52,492 nt of DNA. Source: Arcticibacter svalbardensis MN12-7 (GTDB lineage: Bacteria > Bacteroidota > Bacteroidia > Sphingobacteriales > Sphingobacteriaceae). Shown one piece after another: positions 16,262-25,778 of this stretch (position 1 is the first letter of the stretch; each line of letters opens with the position of its first letter). The stretch lies in assembly GCF_000403135.1 (NCBI RefSeq), contig NZ_AQPN01000032.1, positions 1 through 52,492 of the forward strand, read 5' to 3'. The position numbers and the translations under genes are program-made. A model generated the notes under the pieces. It was not told the DNA's origin and did no database searches. It saw only the letters and a program-made list of their open reading frames with translations.

Positions 16262-17251
16262 TTATAATACAATACCTAGCACCACCCGGCCTTTTTTAAA
16301 CGAAACCCGCTTCCCTGGCAAAACATCCGGAATCACCTCCATTGACTTTACCGTTATAGCGCTATCCTTTGCCTGTTTTCTTATTCGGTAATTTAGGCCC
16401 AGCATGAGGAGATTGCCTTTATAAGACATCTCTTTGATCGTTTCTCCTCTGCCCAAGTAGTTGGAGGGTTGATAGTTTACTGCTTCCCTGGGATATTCTG
16501 AGGAATTCCCGGATTGGAAAGTTCCGATGATAGCACAGGGACTGAACGCTGCACTGTTCAATAAAATACTTTCATTGGTTTGGCTAAGCTTTGAGTACAA
16601 CATCAGCGACATACTTACCAATGCCAAACAATCATCTGGAACCGCTTCTTTAAAGGTGATAAATTGACTTTCAATGGTTTGATACCCTTCTATGTCAACG
16701 TCCTGAAATCCCAGGTTTTCATAATATTCTTCCCTGAAGTTAAAGGCAACCAGCATTAACCGGATCCGGTGTTTCATATAGGCCCCACTCAAACCTTTTG
16801 GCCTTTTAGTCCCTGTTTGGGTATTCAAAGATCCAAGGGTAACACTCACCACACCTTCCAAACTTTTACTTACTGAATGGCTCATTTGCAGCACCTCATT
16901 TAGTTTACTGTTCGCATTAAAGTCCAGTCCCTCTAAAAAAGAAAGGTCTGCATCATGCAAATCCCGTTTCCCTTTCTCTCCGCTTACATTATTCAATATC
17001 GACCTGTACACCAGTTGTGTACTTCTGTAAGCTGCCGTCCCATCCTTAAAAAAATAAGCCGACTCAAATGCAGTTCTTATCACCGCTGCCGAAGAACTCG
17101 AAAGTCCAAACTCACAAGCACTCAATTTAGTTTTTTCGGTTTGTATAAATGCTTTTGCCTTTCCCTGGATGATGTTCTTTCCCCGGTACTCCCTGTAAAT
17201 CACTGAACCTGTGGTTCCGTGTACCATTCCTTTTTTATCTATTGTAGCCAT
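16262..17251 (-). CDS. Hypothetical protein, loosely DUF6266-like
   Basis: A 329-residue protein with no signal peptide and no membrane segment. The start (MATIDKKGMVHGTTGSVIY) followed by REYRGKNII recalls the MA..kG..G..G.VvGs..rGk.y pattern of DUF6266 proteins, which are frequent in Sphingobacteriaceae, but this protein is longer than their usual 200 or so residues. The remainder has no recognisable motif. A Gly-Lys-rich, basic C-terminus (PGKRVSFKKGRVV) is present. It is a lone gene, 97 bases upstream of the hydrolase lipoprotein on the same strand; its function is unknown. Confidence 0.7.
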   Translation of the reverse strand: MATIDKKGMVHGTTGSVIYREYRGKNIIQGKAKAFIQTEKTKLSACEFGLSSSSAAVIRTAFESAYFFKDGTAAYRSTQLVYRSILNNVSGEKGKRDLHDADLSFLEGLDFNANSKLNEVLQMSHSVSKSLEGVVSVTLGSLNTQTGTKRPKGLSGAYMKHRIRLMLVAFNFREEYYENLGFQDVDIEGYQTIESQFITFKEAVPDDCLALVSMSLMLYSKLSQTNESILLNSAAFSPCAIIGTFQSGNSSEYPREAVNYQPSNYLGRGETIKEMSYKGNLLMLGLNYRIRKQAKDSAITVKSMEVIPDVLPGKRVSFKKGRVVLGIVL

Positions 17252-17627
17252 ATCCTGATGATTTATATAAGTAAAGAACTCACTTAACGATCATAAAAGC
17301 GAAAGAAAGACTAAATCTTCCTAAATCTTCTTTCCTACAACAGATTCTTCCTGAATACGCAATTAAATTATTTTAAAAAGCATTACGTTCACCATTTAAT
17401 CACTCGAAATCTTACCACCCAGAATCAGTTGAACTCTTGAATTGGGGGATCCGAACTGATCGCATTATGATAACAACGATAATTGATTATAACTAATAGC
17501 AAAAACAACCCCATAAGGATCTAGCCTAAGTCCGACTTGAGCTAGACAATACTGGACTCACTAGGGATCCTTATTGCAGTTTTAATAGATTCAATTACTA
17601 CCACAATTACCCGAAATGCACCAAACC
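17252..17627. other. 376-base spacer with an imperfect hairpin
   Basis: No gene is seen. An inverted repeat joins 17,515-17,533 (AAGGATCTAGCCTAAGTCC) with 17,554-17,572 (GGACTCACTAGGGATCCTT); the outer 7 bp and inner end pair, the middle does not. It lies downstream of the methyltransferase gene on the minus strand and may be its terminator or a degenerate element end. Confidence 0.4.
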
Positions 17628-18413
17628 CTAAAACTTAACCTTGAAATCTTCCTTCACCTGTCCCTTCCTGAAAAACACCAGACCGATCCAGAACAAATCA
17701 ACAGTAACTGTTACCTCCGAATGTGCTTTAATTTTCACCCAAGCTTCCTCCATCCCCTTACTCCAGTAGATATCATCAAAAATCAGCACCGTATTTTCAT
17801 TTACCTTAGGCAAACACGCTTCAAAATAATCCAGCGTAGCTTCTTTCCTATGGTTTCCATCAATAAACACAAGATCTAATGAAGGCAAGTCAGCGATCAC
17901 ATCCAGTAACACCGAATCAAAGTTCCCTGTAACAATTGACGCATTCTCAATGTGAAGCGATTTCAAGTTTTCACGCGCAACAGCAGCAGTCTCCGGACAC
18001 CCTTCAATACTTATAATTCTGCCCTCAGGTACCGCTTTCGCAAGATATGAGGTGGTTAAACCCAAACATGTTCCAAGCTCTATACTATTAGCGGGTTTAA
18101 ATTCGTTTACTAATCTGTATATTAGTTGGGCTAGTTTTGGTGTTTTTAGTGCATTTTTCGCAAGTTGCTTTATTTGCTTTTGTTTGTTATTATTGATATG
18201 TGATCCTGCACCCAGATCTGTTATGGTGATATAGCGTTTATCTTTCAGCAATTGATGCCTGAGCAACTCTATATCGCGGTAATCTGAACGGGGTTTAAAG
18301 TCATATATCACCTTATCAATTAAATGATAAACAAAAGGAGAATGCACACCATGACGGGTTTTAGCAGTTAAACGGTGTTTGATGTAGGATTTGAGTAGTT
18401 GAAAGTTAATCAT
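17628..18413 (-). CDS. Class I SAM-dependent methyltransferase
   Basis: A 261-residue soluble protein. The SAM-binding core is visible: SIELGTCLGLTTSYLA (motif I, about residues 116-131), then RIISIEGCPETAA with the acidic end of strand 2, GNFDSVL, and LDLVFIDGNHRKEATLDYFE (strand 4). It matches the methyltransferase class often annotated as Methyltransf_24, related to O-methyltransferases; the acceptor is unknown. The first 100 residues are basic and predicted helical. It is divergent from the SirB1-like gene, with 75 bases between starts that must hold both promoters. Confidence 0.85.
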   Translation of the reverse strand: MINFQLLKSYIKHRLTAKTRHGVHSPFVYHLIDKVIYDFKPRSDYRDIELLRHQLLKDKRYITITDLGAGSHINNNKQKQIKQLAKNALKTPKLAQLIYRLVNEFKPANSIELGTCLGLTTSYLAKAVPEGRIISIEGCPETAAVARENLKSLHIENASIVTGNFDSVLLDVIADLPSLDLVFIDGNHRKEATLDYFEACLPKVNENTVLIFDDIYWSKGMEEAWVKIKAHSEVTVTVDLFWIGLVFFRKGQVKEDFKVKF

Positions 18414-18488
18414 GAAGGCACAAAATCAGGTAAAGCGTTTATTCGTTTAGAATAAGAACATAAATGGCCTCAAAAATAGCATAAATCA

Positions 18489-19358
18489 ATGAATAAGGAG
18501 TTAGAGTCGTTAGTTAAGTTGCTGGATGATCCCGATGAGCAGGTGTCCAGAAATGTGGAAGAGCGGTTACTTTCTTATGGAAATGAAATTATCGATTATC
18601 TGGAATCGGCATGGGAGCAGTCTTTTGATGCCCTGGTGCAGCAACGGATTGAAAATCTTGTTCATAAAATTCAATTTAATGATGTTAAGAACGATCTGAC
18701 GCTCTGGTATCAGGGTGGAGCATTTGACATCCTGGAAGGGATGATTATCATTAACCGCTATCAGTATCCGGATATGGATTCCCAGAAAATTGTCTACCAG
18801 ATTGAAGAGATCAAACGGGAAGTATGGCTGCAGATCTTATACAGCATGAGCCCGGTAGAAATGATAAAACTATTTAATCATGTGTTCTATAACGTGTATG
18901 GTTTTACTGGAAATACAGGAAATCATCAGGACCCGAATAACTCCTATATCAGCCAGGTGCTGGAGAGTAAAAAGGGAAATCAAATCTCTTTAGCGGTAAT
19001 TTACTCCATTATTGCACAAAAACTGGATATTCCGGTATATGGCGTGAATCTGCCGCAGCATTTTATTCTTGCTTATGTGGACGAATCGCTTGCTGAAAGT
19101 CCACAAGAGGAGGTTTTATTTTACATCAATGCCTTTAACAAAGGTTTTATATTCGGCAAGAAGGATGTGGATTCCTTTCTGAAGCAATTAAATTTGCCAC
19201 CGGAGGTCCAGTATTACCAGGCTTGTTCCAATACCGATATTATTCGCAGGGTATTGCGGAATTTAACCTCTTCTTATTTGAAATCGGGTAATGAAGATAA
19301 AGTGACGGAAATAGGCGAGCTACTTAAAATAGTAGAAGATCAAGGTCCGGCTCTCTAA
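18489..19358 (+). CDS. SirB1-like transglutaminase-fold protein
   Basis: A 289-residue protein of the SirB1/transglutaminase-like superfamily. The central block from GNTGNHQDPNNSYISQVLES through KKGNQISLAVIYSIIAQKL and GVNLPQHFILAY is diagnostic: these proteins keep the papain-like fold with an H (QHF) and Asn residues. The typical Cys nucleophile is not obvious in the ISLA stretch, where relatives often have a catalytic-site Ser or Cys, so catalysis is doubtful. The first 90 residues are helical repeats. Members are widespread but their role is unknown. The gene ends 2 bases before a strong bidirectional terminator. Confidence 0.85.
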   Translation: MNKELESLVKLLDDPDEQVSRNVEERLLSYGNEIIDYLESAWEQSFDALVQQRIENLVHKIQFNDVKNDLTLWYQGGAFDILEGMIIINRYQYPDMDSQKIVYQIEEIKREVWLQILYSMSPVEMIKLFNHVFYNVYGFTGNTGNHQDPNNSYISQVLESKKGNQISLAVIYSIIAQKLDIPVYGVNLPQHFILAYVDESLAESPQEEVLFYINAFNKGFIFGKKDVDSFLKQLNLPPEVQYYQACSNTDIIRRVLRNLTSSYLKSGNEDKVTEIGELLKIVEDQGPAL

Positions 19359-19359
19359 A

Positions 19360-19402
19360 ATAAGGCCCCCAACTCTATAATTACGAGAGCTGGGGGCCTT
19401 AT
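19360..19402. terminator. Bidirectional terminator between the SirB1-like gene and prfB
   Basis: Stem 19,360-19,376 pairs with 19,386-19,402 in 16 of 17 positions (core AAGGCCCCCA), loop of 9 bases. The two genes converge on it. The GC-rich stem is strong; T runs are short. Confidence 0.8.
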
Positions 19403-19453
19403 GATGTTTAACATATCCTGGATTAAACTTTGGAGTAAGCTTTTGAACTTACT

Positions 19454-20531
19454 TTAAAATTCCATTAAATAAGCCTTAAGAAATTCATTCAGGTCGCCAT
19501 CAAGAACGGCCTGTGCATTGGAGGTTTCATGGTTTGTACGTACATCCTTCACCATCTTATAGGGATGGAGCACGTAGTTACGGATTTGTGATCCCCACTC
19601 AATCTTCTTTTTCGCACCCTCGATCAATGCTGAACTTTCACTGCGCTTTCTTAATTCCGCTTCGTAGAGCTGCGATTTCAATAGTCGGATAGCATTCTCC
19701 TTATTTTGTAACTGAGAACGCGACTCCTGGTTTTTGATCACAATACCGGAGGGTTTATGGTATAACCGTACGGCTGTCTCCACCTTATTTACGTTCTGAC
19801 CTCCTGCTCCTCCGGAACGGAATGTCTCGAACTCAATATCAGCAGGGTTTACCTCAATCTCTATCGTATCATCCACCAAAGGGTAAACATATACGGAGGC
19901 AAATGAGGTATGTCGCTTGGCATTGGCATCAAACGGAGAAATACGAACTAAACGATGAACTCCCGATTCTCCTTTCAGATAACCATAAGCAAATTCACCT
20001 TCTATCTGAAGCGTAACGGATTTCACTCCGGTTACCTCCCCTTCCTGCATATCCTGCTCGGTTACTTTATACCCGTTTTTCTCTGCCCACATGATGTACA
20101 TACGCATCAGCATATAGGCCCAGTCGCAACTTTCAGTACCACCGGCTCCCGGCGTAATCTGCAATACGGCATAAAGCTGATCTTCTTCGGAACTGAGCAT
20201 GTTTTTAAACTCAAGCTCTTCCAGTTGATTCAGTGTAGCTGTATATTGTTTTTTTAGCTCTGCTTCATCGGCTTCACCCGCCTGAAAAAATTCGAGCATC
20301 ACAGCGGTATCTTCTATGGCGGTATCGATTTTAACGATACCATCTGTCCAAACCTTCTTTAACTGGATCGAGTGTAATACTTTCTCCGCATCCTTTGGTC
20401 TGTCCCAAAAATCAGGTGTTAGGGTTAACTCCTGTTCCTGGTGTAATTCATCAAGCTTCCGGTCAATGTCAAAGGTACCTCCTCAGGGAAGTTGCTCTAT
20501 CCCTTAAATCCAGCAATTGCTCTTTAGTCAT
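19454..20531 (-). CDS. prfB: Peptide chain release factor 2, with programmed +1 frameshift
   Basis: RF2 recognises UGA and UAA stops and releases the finished protein. The catalytic GGQ is in [12 protein letters not shown] and the UGA-recognising SPF is in [11 protein letters not shown]. The gene begins at ATG 20,529-20,531, 71 codons before the open frame most gene finders would start: frame 0 reads [20 protein letters not shown] and hits TGA at 20,469-20,471. A +1 shift at CTT continues as [13 protein letters not shown]. With the shift the product is 358 residues, the normal RF2 length (about 365). RF2 controls its own amount this way: when it is scarce, termination at the TGA is slow and the ribosome slips. 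It is followed by a strong terminator shared with a converging gene. Confidence 0.97.
20468..20483 (-). promoter_or_regulatory. prfB: prfB programmed frameshift site
   Basis: On the minus strand: AGGAGG (20,483-20,478), a 3-base spacer TAC, slippery CTT (20,474-20,472), the in-frame stop TGA (20,471-20,469) and a C. This is the same order and spacing as the well-known E. coli prfB site (AGGGGG-TAT-CTT-TGA-C). An internal Shine-Dalgarno element stimulates the slip, which is notable in a phylum that mostly does without them for initiation. Confidence 0.95.
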
Positions 20532-20603
20532 AACACAAAGATAATTATAAAGGAAAAGAAAATTAAAAAAGGAGTCCTATATTCGCTTTAAATTATCATA
20601 CTT

Positions 20604-22250
20604 ATGCTACCAAGAATAAATTTTACAGATACAAAATCATTCCAATACCTTACAGATCACTTCATTGACATCAGTGGCAAACAGTTGAAAGATCTTTTTA
20701 CAGAAGATCCTGCACGGTTTGAAAAATTTTCCGTTCAGTTCAATGATATCATGCTGGATTATTCTAAAAATAGAATAACAGATAAAACAATGGCCCTATT
20801 GATTCAGCTGACTACGGAATGCGGACTGAAAGAAGCAATCAACGCCATGTTTAGTGGTGAAGCGATCAATGAAACAGAAGGCCGTGCGGTTTTGCACACT
20901 GCCCTAAGGAATCAGAGCAATTTGGAAGTGCTGGTTGACGGTAAAGATGTAATGCCTGACATCAATGAAGTGCTGGGTAAAATTGAAAAATTTACTGATG
21001 CTGTAATTTCCGGAACCTGGAAAGGATATACTGGAAAAGCGATCACTGATGTAGTGAATATCGGAATCGGTGGATCGGATCTTGGTCCGGTTATGGTTAC
21101 AGAGGCTTTAAAGGCTTATAAAAACCACCTGAACCTGCATTTTGTATCCAATGTAGACGGTACACATATCGCAGAAACATTAAAGACCATCAATGCGGAA
21201 ACTACCCTTTTCTTAATTGCTTCCAAGACTTTTACCACACAGGAAACAATGGCAAATGCACATAGTGCGCGTGACTGGTTCCTGGCTGCTGGTGCTGCTG
21301 AAGCAGACGTTGCCAAACATTTTGCGGCCTTATCTACGAATGCGAAAGCAGTTTCTGCTTTTGGGATTGATACCGCGAATATGTTTGGGTTCTGGGATTG
21401 GGTAGGTGGTCGGTACTCCATCTGGAGTGCTATTGGTACTTCAATTGCATTGGGTGTTGGCTTCCAGAATTTCAAAGCTTTGCTTGCTGGAGCTCATGCA
21501 ATGGACAATCACTTTAAGAATACCGAGTTTGACCAAAACATCCCCGTGATATTGGGTCTTCTGGGTGTATGGTACAATAATTTCTTTGAAGCGGAAACCA
21601 ACGCTATTTTGCCATACGATCAGTATATGCATCGTTTTGCTGCCTATTTCCAACAGGGTGATATGGAAAGTAATGGTAAACATGTGGACCGTAATGGTAA
21701 TGACGTCAGTTATGAAACTGGTCCGATTATCTGGGGTGAACCCGGTACAAATGGTCAGCATGCTTTCTACCAGTTAATTCACCAGGGAACGAAATTGATT
21801 CCTTGCGACTTTATCGCTCCTGCTCAATCGCACAATCCATTGGGCGAGCACCATACGCTGTTGTTATCTAATTTCTTTGCACAGACAGAGGCTTTAATGA
21901 ACGGTAAATCTTTGGAAGAAGTGGTTGCTGAATTGAAGGAATCTGGTAAATCTGATGAAGAGATTGAGAAACTGGCTCCTTTTAAAGTATTCCTGGGCAA
22001 CAGACCAACGAATTCTATCCTGGTTAAGAAGATTACACCTGAAACACTTGGATCGCTGATTGCCATGTACGAACACAAGATCTTTGTGCAAGGGATCATT
22101 TGGAACATCTTTAGCTTTGATCAATGGGGAGTGGAACTGGGAAAACAACTTGCCAGTAAGATTTTACCTGAATTGAGAAGTGATGACGAGGTTCAATCGC
22201 ATGATTCTTCTACTAACGGATTGATTAATCTGTATAAAAACTGGAGATAA
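20604..22250 (+). CDS. pgi: Glucose-6-phosphate isomerase
   Basis: A 548-residue cytosolic enzyme that interconverts glucose-6-phosphate and fructose-6-phosphate in glycolysis and gluconeogenesis. The family signatures are present: [32 protein letters not shown], the first PROSITE-type block around [18 protein letters not shown] (about residues 258-275), [13 protein letters not shown] and the closing [12 protein letters not shown] (about 503-514). Length matches the long bacterial/eukaryotic type (about 550). It has a start 72 bases after the prfB start on the opposite strand, so the two share a promoter region, and ends before a perfect hairpin terminator. Confidence 0.97.
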   Translation: MLPRINFTDTKSFQYLTDHFIDISGKQLKDLFTEDPARFEKFSVQFNDIMLDYSKNRITDKTMALLIQLTTECGLKEAINAMFSGEAINETEGRAVLHTALRNQSNLEVLVDGKDVMPDINEVLGKIEKFTDAVISGTWKGYTGKAITDVVNIGIGGSDLGPVMVTEALKAYKNHLNLHFVSNVDGTHIAETLKTINAETTLFLIASKTFTTQETMANAHSARDWFLAAGAAEADVAKHFAALSTNAKAVSAFGIDTANMFGFWDWVGGRYSIWSAIGTSIALGVGFQNFKALLAGAHAMDNHFKNTEFDQNIPVILGLLGVWYNNFFEAETNAILPYDQYMHRFAAYFQQGDMESNGKHVDRNGNDVSYETGPIIWGEPGTNGQHAFYQLIHQGTKLIPCDFIAPAQSHNPLGEHHTLLLSNFFAQTEALMNGKSLEEVVAELKESGKSDEEIEKLAPFKVFLGNRPTNSILVKKITPETLGSLIAMYEHKIFVQGIIWNIFSFDQWGVELGKQLASKILPELRSDDEVQSHDSSTNGLINLYKNWR

Positions 22251-22276
22251 GGAAATAGGGACATAAGTGTCTATTT

Positions 22277-22336
22277 AAATGAGAAATCCTCAAAATAAAG
22301 CTTGCTTAAGCTTTTAATTTTGAGGATTTCTCATTT
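22277..22336. terminator. Bidirectional terminator between pgi and the cyclotransferase gene
   Basis: Arms 22,277-22,296 and 22,317-22,336 are perfect 20-bp reverse complements (AAATGAGAAATCCTCAAAAT). A second, smaller inverted repeat (AAAGCTT-GC-TTAAGCTTT region) lies in the loop. The core AAATCCTCAAA also occurs in the terminator at 51,626-51,676. Confidence 0.85.
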
Positions 22337-22372
22337 ATAGCCATTCCTTTAGGATCAGCAAACTTGCAAATT

Positions 22373-23431
22373 TTACTTTTTTTCAACCAACTTAATCTGG
22401 AACAGCGTATTCCACTTTTTGCCTGTAACGAATAAACGTTTGCCATTCGCGTCCCAAGCTATTCCATTCAGTACATCAGTGTTTTCAAAATGATCTTTAG
22501 CCGGTAGGAGTCCGCTCATATTGACATCGCCTACTACAGCACCAGTCTGGGGATCTATGATCACGATGCGGTCTTTTTGATATACGTTAGCATAAAGTTG
22601 TCCATCGATCCATTCGAGTTCATTGAGCTCATTTACGGCACCATTCTGATCGTAAACTTCGATGTATCCTTCTTCCTGATAGGTATCTTTATTCAAAAAG
22701 TAAATCCTGTTGGTACCATCTGATTTGTATAATCTTTTACCGTCAAAACAAAGTCCCCAACCTTCCGGACTAGACTGGTAAGGAAATTCTTTTACTTTTT
22801 TAAAGCTATCTTTTTCATACACTATTCCGATCCGGTTTTGCCAGGTAAGCTGAATCAGTTTGTCGTCCACTAAGGTTAATCCTTCGGCAAAGACGTTTTC
22901 CGGCATATCGAGACTCTTTAGCACCTTACCTGTAGTGGGCTCTACTTTACGAAGGCTTGAAATACCTATACCGTCAGTAGCATTTCCTCCGGCACTCTCA
23001 TAAAAGTTCCCTTCATGGAATTCGAGTCCCTGGGTATACGAAGAGGTATCATGCGGAAATGTATGCAGTACTTCGAATGAATAGTTGACCGGATCTTTCG
23101 CAGGAAGCAATACAATATTAGTGGTAGTTTCTTTAAATTCTCCATTCTTAAAGACACGGGCGGTAATGACCTTGATGCCTAATGATAGGCTGTCCGTTTT
23201 ACTGCGAAAAGAACTGGTATCTATTTTCGTTCCCAGGTATGTGGTATCTAACAGGTACCTCACCGAGTCAAATGACCCAGTTTCTGCAGATAACTTTAAA
23301 TTTAGATCATGACCTTGTTTCAAGGTACTTCCTTCTTCGGGTAATACAAAGTAGGTAGATGTGGTGAGTTCCCGCTTACAGGAAGAGAAACCAAGGGCAA
23401 ACAAAACAAATAAAAGAGCAATTTTTCTCAT
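22373..23431 (-). CDS. Glutaminyl-peptide cyclotransferase-like lipoprotein
   Basis: A 352-residue exported lipoprotein of the glutamine cyclotransferase (beta-propeller) family, which forms N-terminal pyroglutamate on peptides. The start at MRKIALLFVLFALGFSSC (23,431) is chosen because it gives a clean signal peptide with lipobox GFSSC (Cys18), whereas the longer frame adds 11 residues and overlaps the next gene. The propeller domain covers about residues 120-350: FPHDTSSYTQGLEFHEGNFYE, GWGLCFDGKRLYKSDGTNRI, VNELEWIDGQLYANVYQKDRI and NGIAWDANGKRLFVTGK are the repeating blades. It is the last gene of a minus-strand run from secA. The substrate is likely a periplasmic or outer-membrane peptide. 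Confidence 0.9.
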   Translation of the reverse strand: MRKIALLFVLFALGFSSCKRELTTSTYFVLPEEGSTLKQGHDLNLKLSAETGSFDSVRYLLDTTYLGTKIDTSSFRSKTDSLSLGIKVITARVFKNGEFKETTTNIVLLPAKDPVNYSFEVLHTFPHDTSSYTQGLEFHEGNFYESAGGNATDGIGISSLRKVEPTTGKVLKSLDMPENVFAEGLTLVDDKLIQLTWQNRIGIVYEKDSFKKVKEFPYQSSPEGWGLCFDGKRLYKSDGTNRIYFLNKDTYQEEGYIEVYDQNGAVNELNELEWIDGQLYANVYQKDRIVIIDPQTGAVVGDVNMSGLLPAKDHFENTDVLNGIAWDANGKRLFVTGKKWNTLFQIKLVEKK

Positions 23432-23454
23432 TTCTATTCTTTGACAAAGGATGT

Positions 23455-23814
23455 TTAACCCCAAAAGGCATCCTCTATATGATTAATTTTAAATTTTCCG
23501 GTTTCATCAAACAGGATGGAAACAATATCAAAGCGAACCTCCCCCTGGTATTTGAACTGGTAAATATAACCTTCAGCAGCCCATTGTAATCGTTTTTGTT
23601 TAGAAGGTGATACAAAGTCTTCAGGCTGACCAAAATCAGTTCCTGACCTTGTTTTTACTTCTACAAAAACCAGGTATCGGTCAAAAGATGCGATGATATC
23701 TACTTCAGCCTTACCATAGGTCCAGTTTTTATTCATGATCCGGAATCCAAGGTCCTTCAGATAATCTGTTGCGAGTTCTTCTCCCCGTTTTCCAAGATCA
23801 TTGTGGCTTGCCAT
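23455..23814 (-). CDS. YraN (UPF0102) family endonuclease-like protein
   Basis: A 119-residue protein of the UPF0102/YraN family. The PD-(D/E)XK-like nuclease core is visible: GEELATDYL, AEVDIIASFDRYLVFVEVKTR (acidic residues and Lys of the fold) and FDIVSILFD. It is believed to act on branched or damaged DNA, but its function is unproven. Its ATG (23,812-23,814) overlaps the dnaG stop by one base (TAATG on the coding strand), so translation is probably coupled. The position next to dnaG is common. Confidence 0.92.
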   Translation of the reverse strand: MASHNDLGKRGEELATDYLKDLGFRIMNKNWTYGKAEVDIIASFDRYLVFVEVKTRSGTDFGQPEDFVSPSKQKRLQWAAEGYIYQFKYQGEVRFDIVSILFDETGKFKINHIEDAFWG

Positions 23815-25724
23815 TATTTTACAACTACAGATCCTAAAAATGCAGAGATTCCTTTTTCCACTTCCTTTACACGCATATAACGCTGCAATAAAATAGTCAT
23901 GTTATCCTCATCGACTTCCTTCTGTATTTCCTCCCTGATGTTCTTCAGGATCTCTTCTACCTTTCGTTTTTTAAGATGAAAGATTCCACCGAGTATCGTT
24001 GCGCGCATATTTTCTGTCTCATTGCGGACAAAGATCTTCCTTTTATCATACCAGTTATCGCTTAAAACGTAGGGAGAAGTAACCAGGGAGATGGCCATAT
24101 CGGCTATCCGCTGGTCCCTGCTTTGTATGAAATCCTGCACGGTAGGCAATTCTCCGTCATCAATCCGTTTGGCATATTCGTCAATGATCAACTTACAAAC
24201 GGGGTCTTCAAAGGTTACGTCTGCCATATTAGAGATCGCATAAGGCGCAATGTAGGTATCGGTTACCCCGTCCCAATTAACCAGTTCATGTCCATAGTTC
24301 AGCAGAAGCCGAACTACTTCCTGTTCCTGAACTTGTGCAAGAATGCTGGGGATATCCGCATACTCCATTCCATCCGGAGGTGGTAGTGGATCAGGTTCAT
24401 CCTGGCGGGGGGCTTTATATTTCCCCTGTTTAAGTTTATTGAGTTCGGTAATTAATGCGCGCTCGTCGATCTGCATCAGCGTGCTGCATTCCCGTATAAA
24501 AACCGATGCTTTGATACTATCCGGAATCTTAGCAATACTTTCTACTACTTCACGAATGACTCCTGCTTTTTTGATTGGGTCGGTGCCAGCATATTTTAGT
24601 AAGATAGTAGTTTTGTAGAGGATAAAGTCTTTCTGATTCTTCTCTATGTAATTCTTGAATTCGGAGCTTCCTAGTTTGCGGACGTAGGAATCGGGATCAT
24701 GTCCGTCGGGAAATAATACAACCCGTACATTCAATCCTTCTTCCAGGATCATATCCAATCCGCGGAGGGAGGCTTTGATACCTGCCGGATCACCATCATA
24801 GAGAATGGTAATATTTTTGGTAAACCTGCCGATTAAGCGAATTTGAGCGGTGGTAAGTGAGGTACCGGACGATGCCACCACGTTCTCAATGCCAGCCTGA
24901 TGTACGGATAATACATCGGCATAACCTTCTACCAGGTAGCAGTTATCTGCGTCGCGAATAGCCTTTTTGGCAAAGTAAAGACCATAAAGCACATCTGATT
25001 TATGGTAGATTTCACTTTCCGGAGAGTTGACGTATTTAGGAACCTTTTTGTCGGTCTTTAAAGTACGTCCGCCGAAGCCAATGATTCTTCCGGTGAAACT
25101 GTGGATTGGGAATAAAACCCTGCCCCTGAAGCGGTCGTATAACTTGCCTTTGTCATTTCGGATAGCCAGACCTGCATCTTCCAGAATCTTTTCATTGAAC
25201 CCTTCCTGCAGTGCTTTCGTGATAAAGGCATCCCATGAATCAGGAGAATAACCTAACTCAAACTTTTTAAGGACTTCGTCCCGGAAACCCCGCTCTTTAT
25301 AATAGCCCAGGCCTATGGTTTGTCCTTCCTGAGAGGTCCACATACTGTCCTGAAAAAAGCGGGCGGCACGTGTGGTAACTACATATAAGCCTTCGCGACG
25401 AAGGTCAGCCTCCTGTCGTTCCGGCGATTGAACTTCCTCAGCTATTTCAATCTGGTATTTATTGGCAAGGTACTTTAACGCTTCGGGATAAGAATATTTC
25501 TCATGGTCCATGATGAAACGCGTCGAATCGCCACCTTTCCCACAGCCAAAACATTTAAAGATTCCTTTGGGAACTGAAACGTGAAAGGATGGTGTGGACT
25601 CGTTATGAAAAGGGCAAAGACCAATGAGACTGGTTCCTCGTTTTTTAAGCGCCACAAAATCGCCCACTACCTCATCGATACGTGCTGTTTCTAAGATTTT
25701 GTCGACGGTCTCTTTAGGAATCAT
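23814..25724 (-). CDS. dnaG: DNA primase
   Basis: DnaG makes the RNA primers for DNA replication. The 636-residue product has the N-terminal CHC2 zinc ribbon (Cys37, His40, Cys58, Cys61), the RNA-polymerase core, and a TOPRIM fold with NCYLVEGYADVLSVHQAG and ILYDGDPAGIKA, where the acidic residues bind metal. A C-terminal helicase-binding region covers about residues 440-636, more diverged. Its length is typical for Bacteroidota primase. It is followed with overlap by yraN and preceded by an exported protein gene with 54 bases between. Confidence 0.97.
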   Translation of the reverse strand: MIPKETVDKILETARIDEVVGDFVALKKRGTSLIGLCPFHNESTPSFHVSVPKGIFKCFGCGKGGDSTRFIMDHEKYSYPEALKYLANKYQIEIAEEVQSPERQEADLRREGLYVVTTRAARFFQDSMWTSQEGQTIGLGYYKERGFRDEVLKKFELGYSPDSWDAFITKALQEGFNEKILEDAGLAIRNDKGKLYDRFRGRVLFPIHSFTGRIIGFGGRTLKTDKKVPKYVNSPESEIYHKSDVLYGLYFAKKAIRDADNCYLVEGYADVLSVHQAGIENVVASSGTSLTTAQIRLIGRFTKNITILYDGDPAGIKASLRGLDMILEEGLNVRVVLFPDGHDPDSYVRKLGSSEFKNYIEKNQKDFILYKTTILLKYAGTDPIKKAGVIREVVESIAKIPDSIKASVFIRECSTLMQIDERALITELNKLKQGKYKAPRQDEPDPLPPPDGMEYADIPSILAQVQEQEVVRLLLNYGHELVNWDGVTDTYIAPYAISNMADVTFEDPVCKLIIDEYAKRIDDGELPTVQDFIQSRDQRIADMAISLVTSPYVLSDNWYDKRKIFVRNETENMRATILGGIFHLKKRKVEEILKNIREEIQKEVDEDNMTILLQRYMRVKEVEKGISAFLGSVVVK

Positions 25725-25778
25725 GAAAAGAATTTAATACGGCTTTAAATTATAAATAAACTGATATATAGGAACGTA

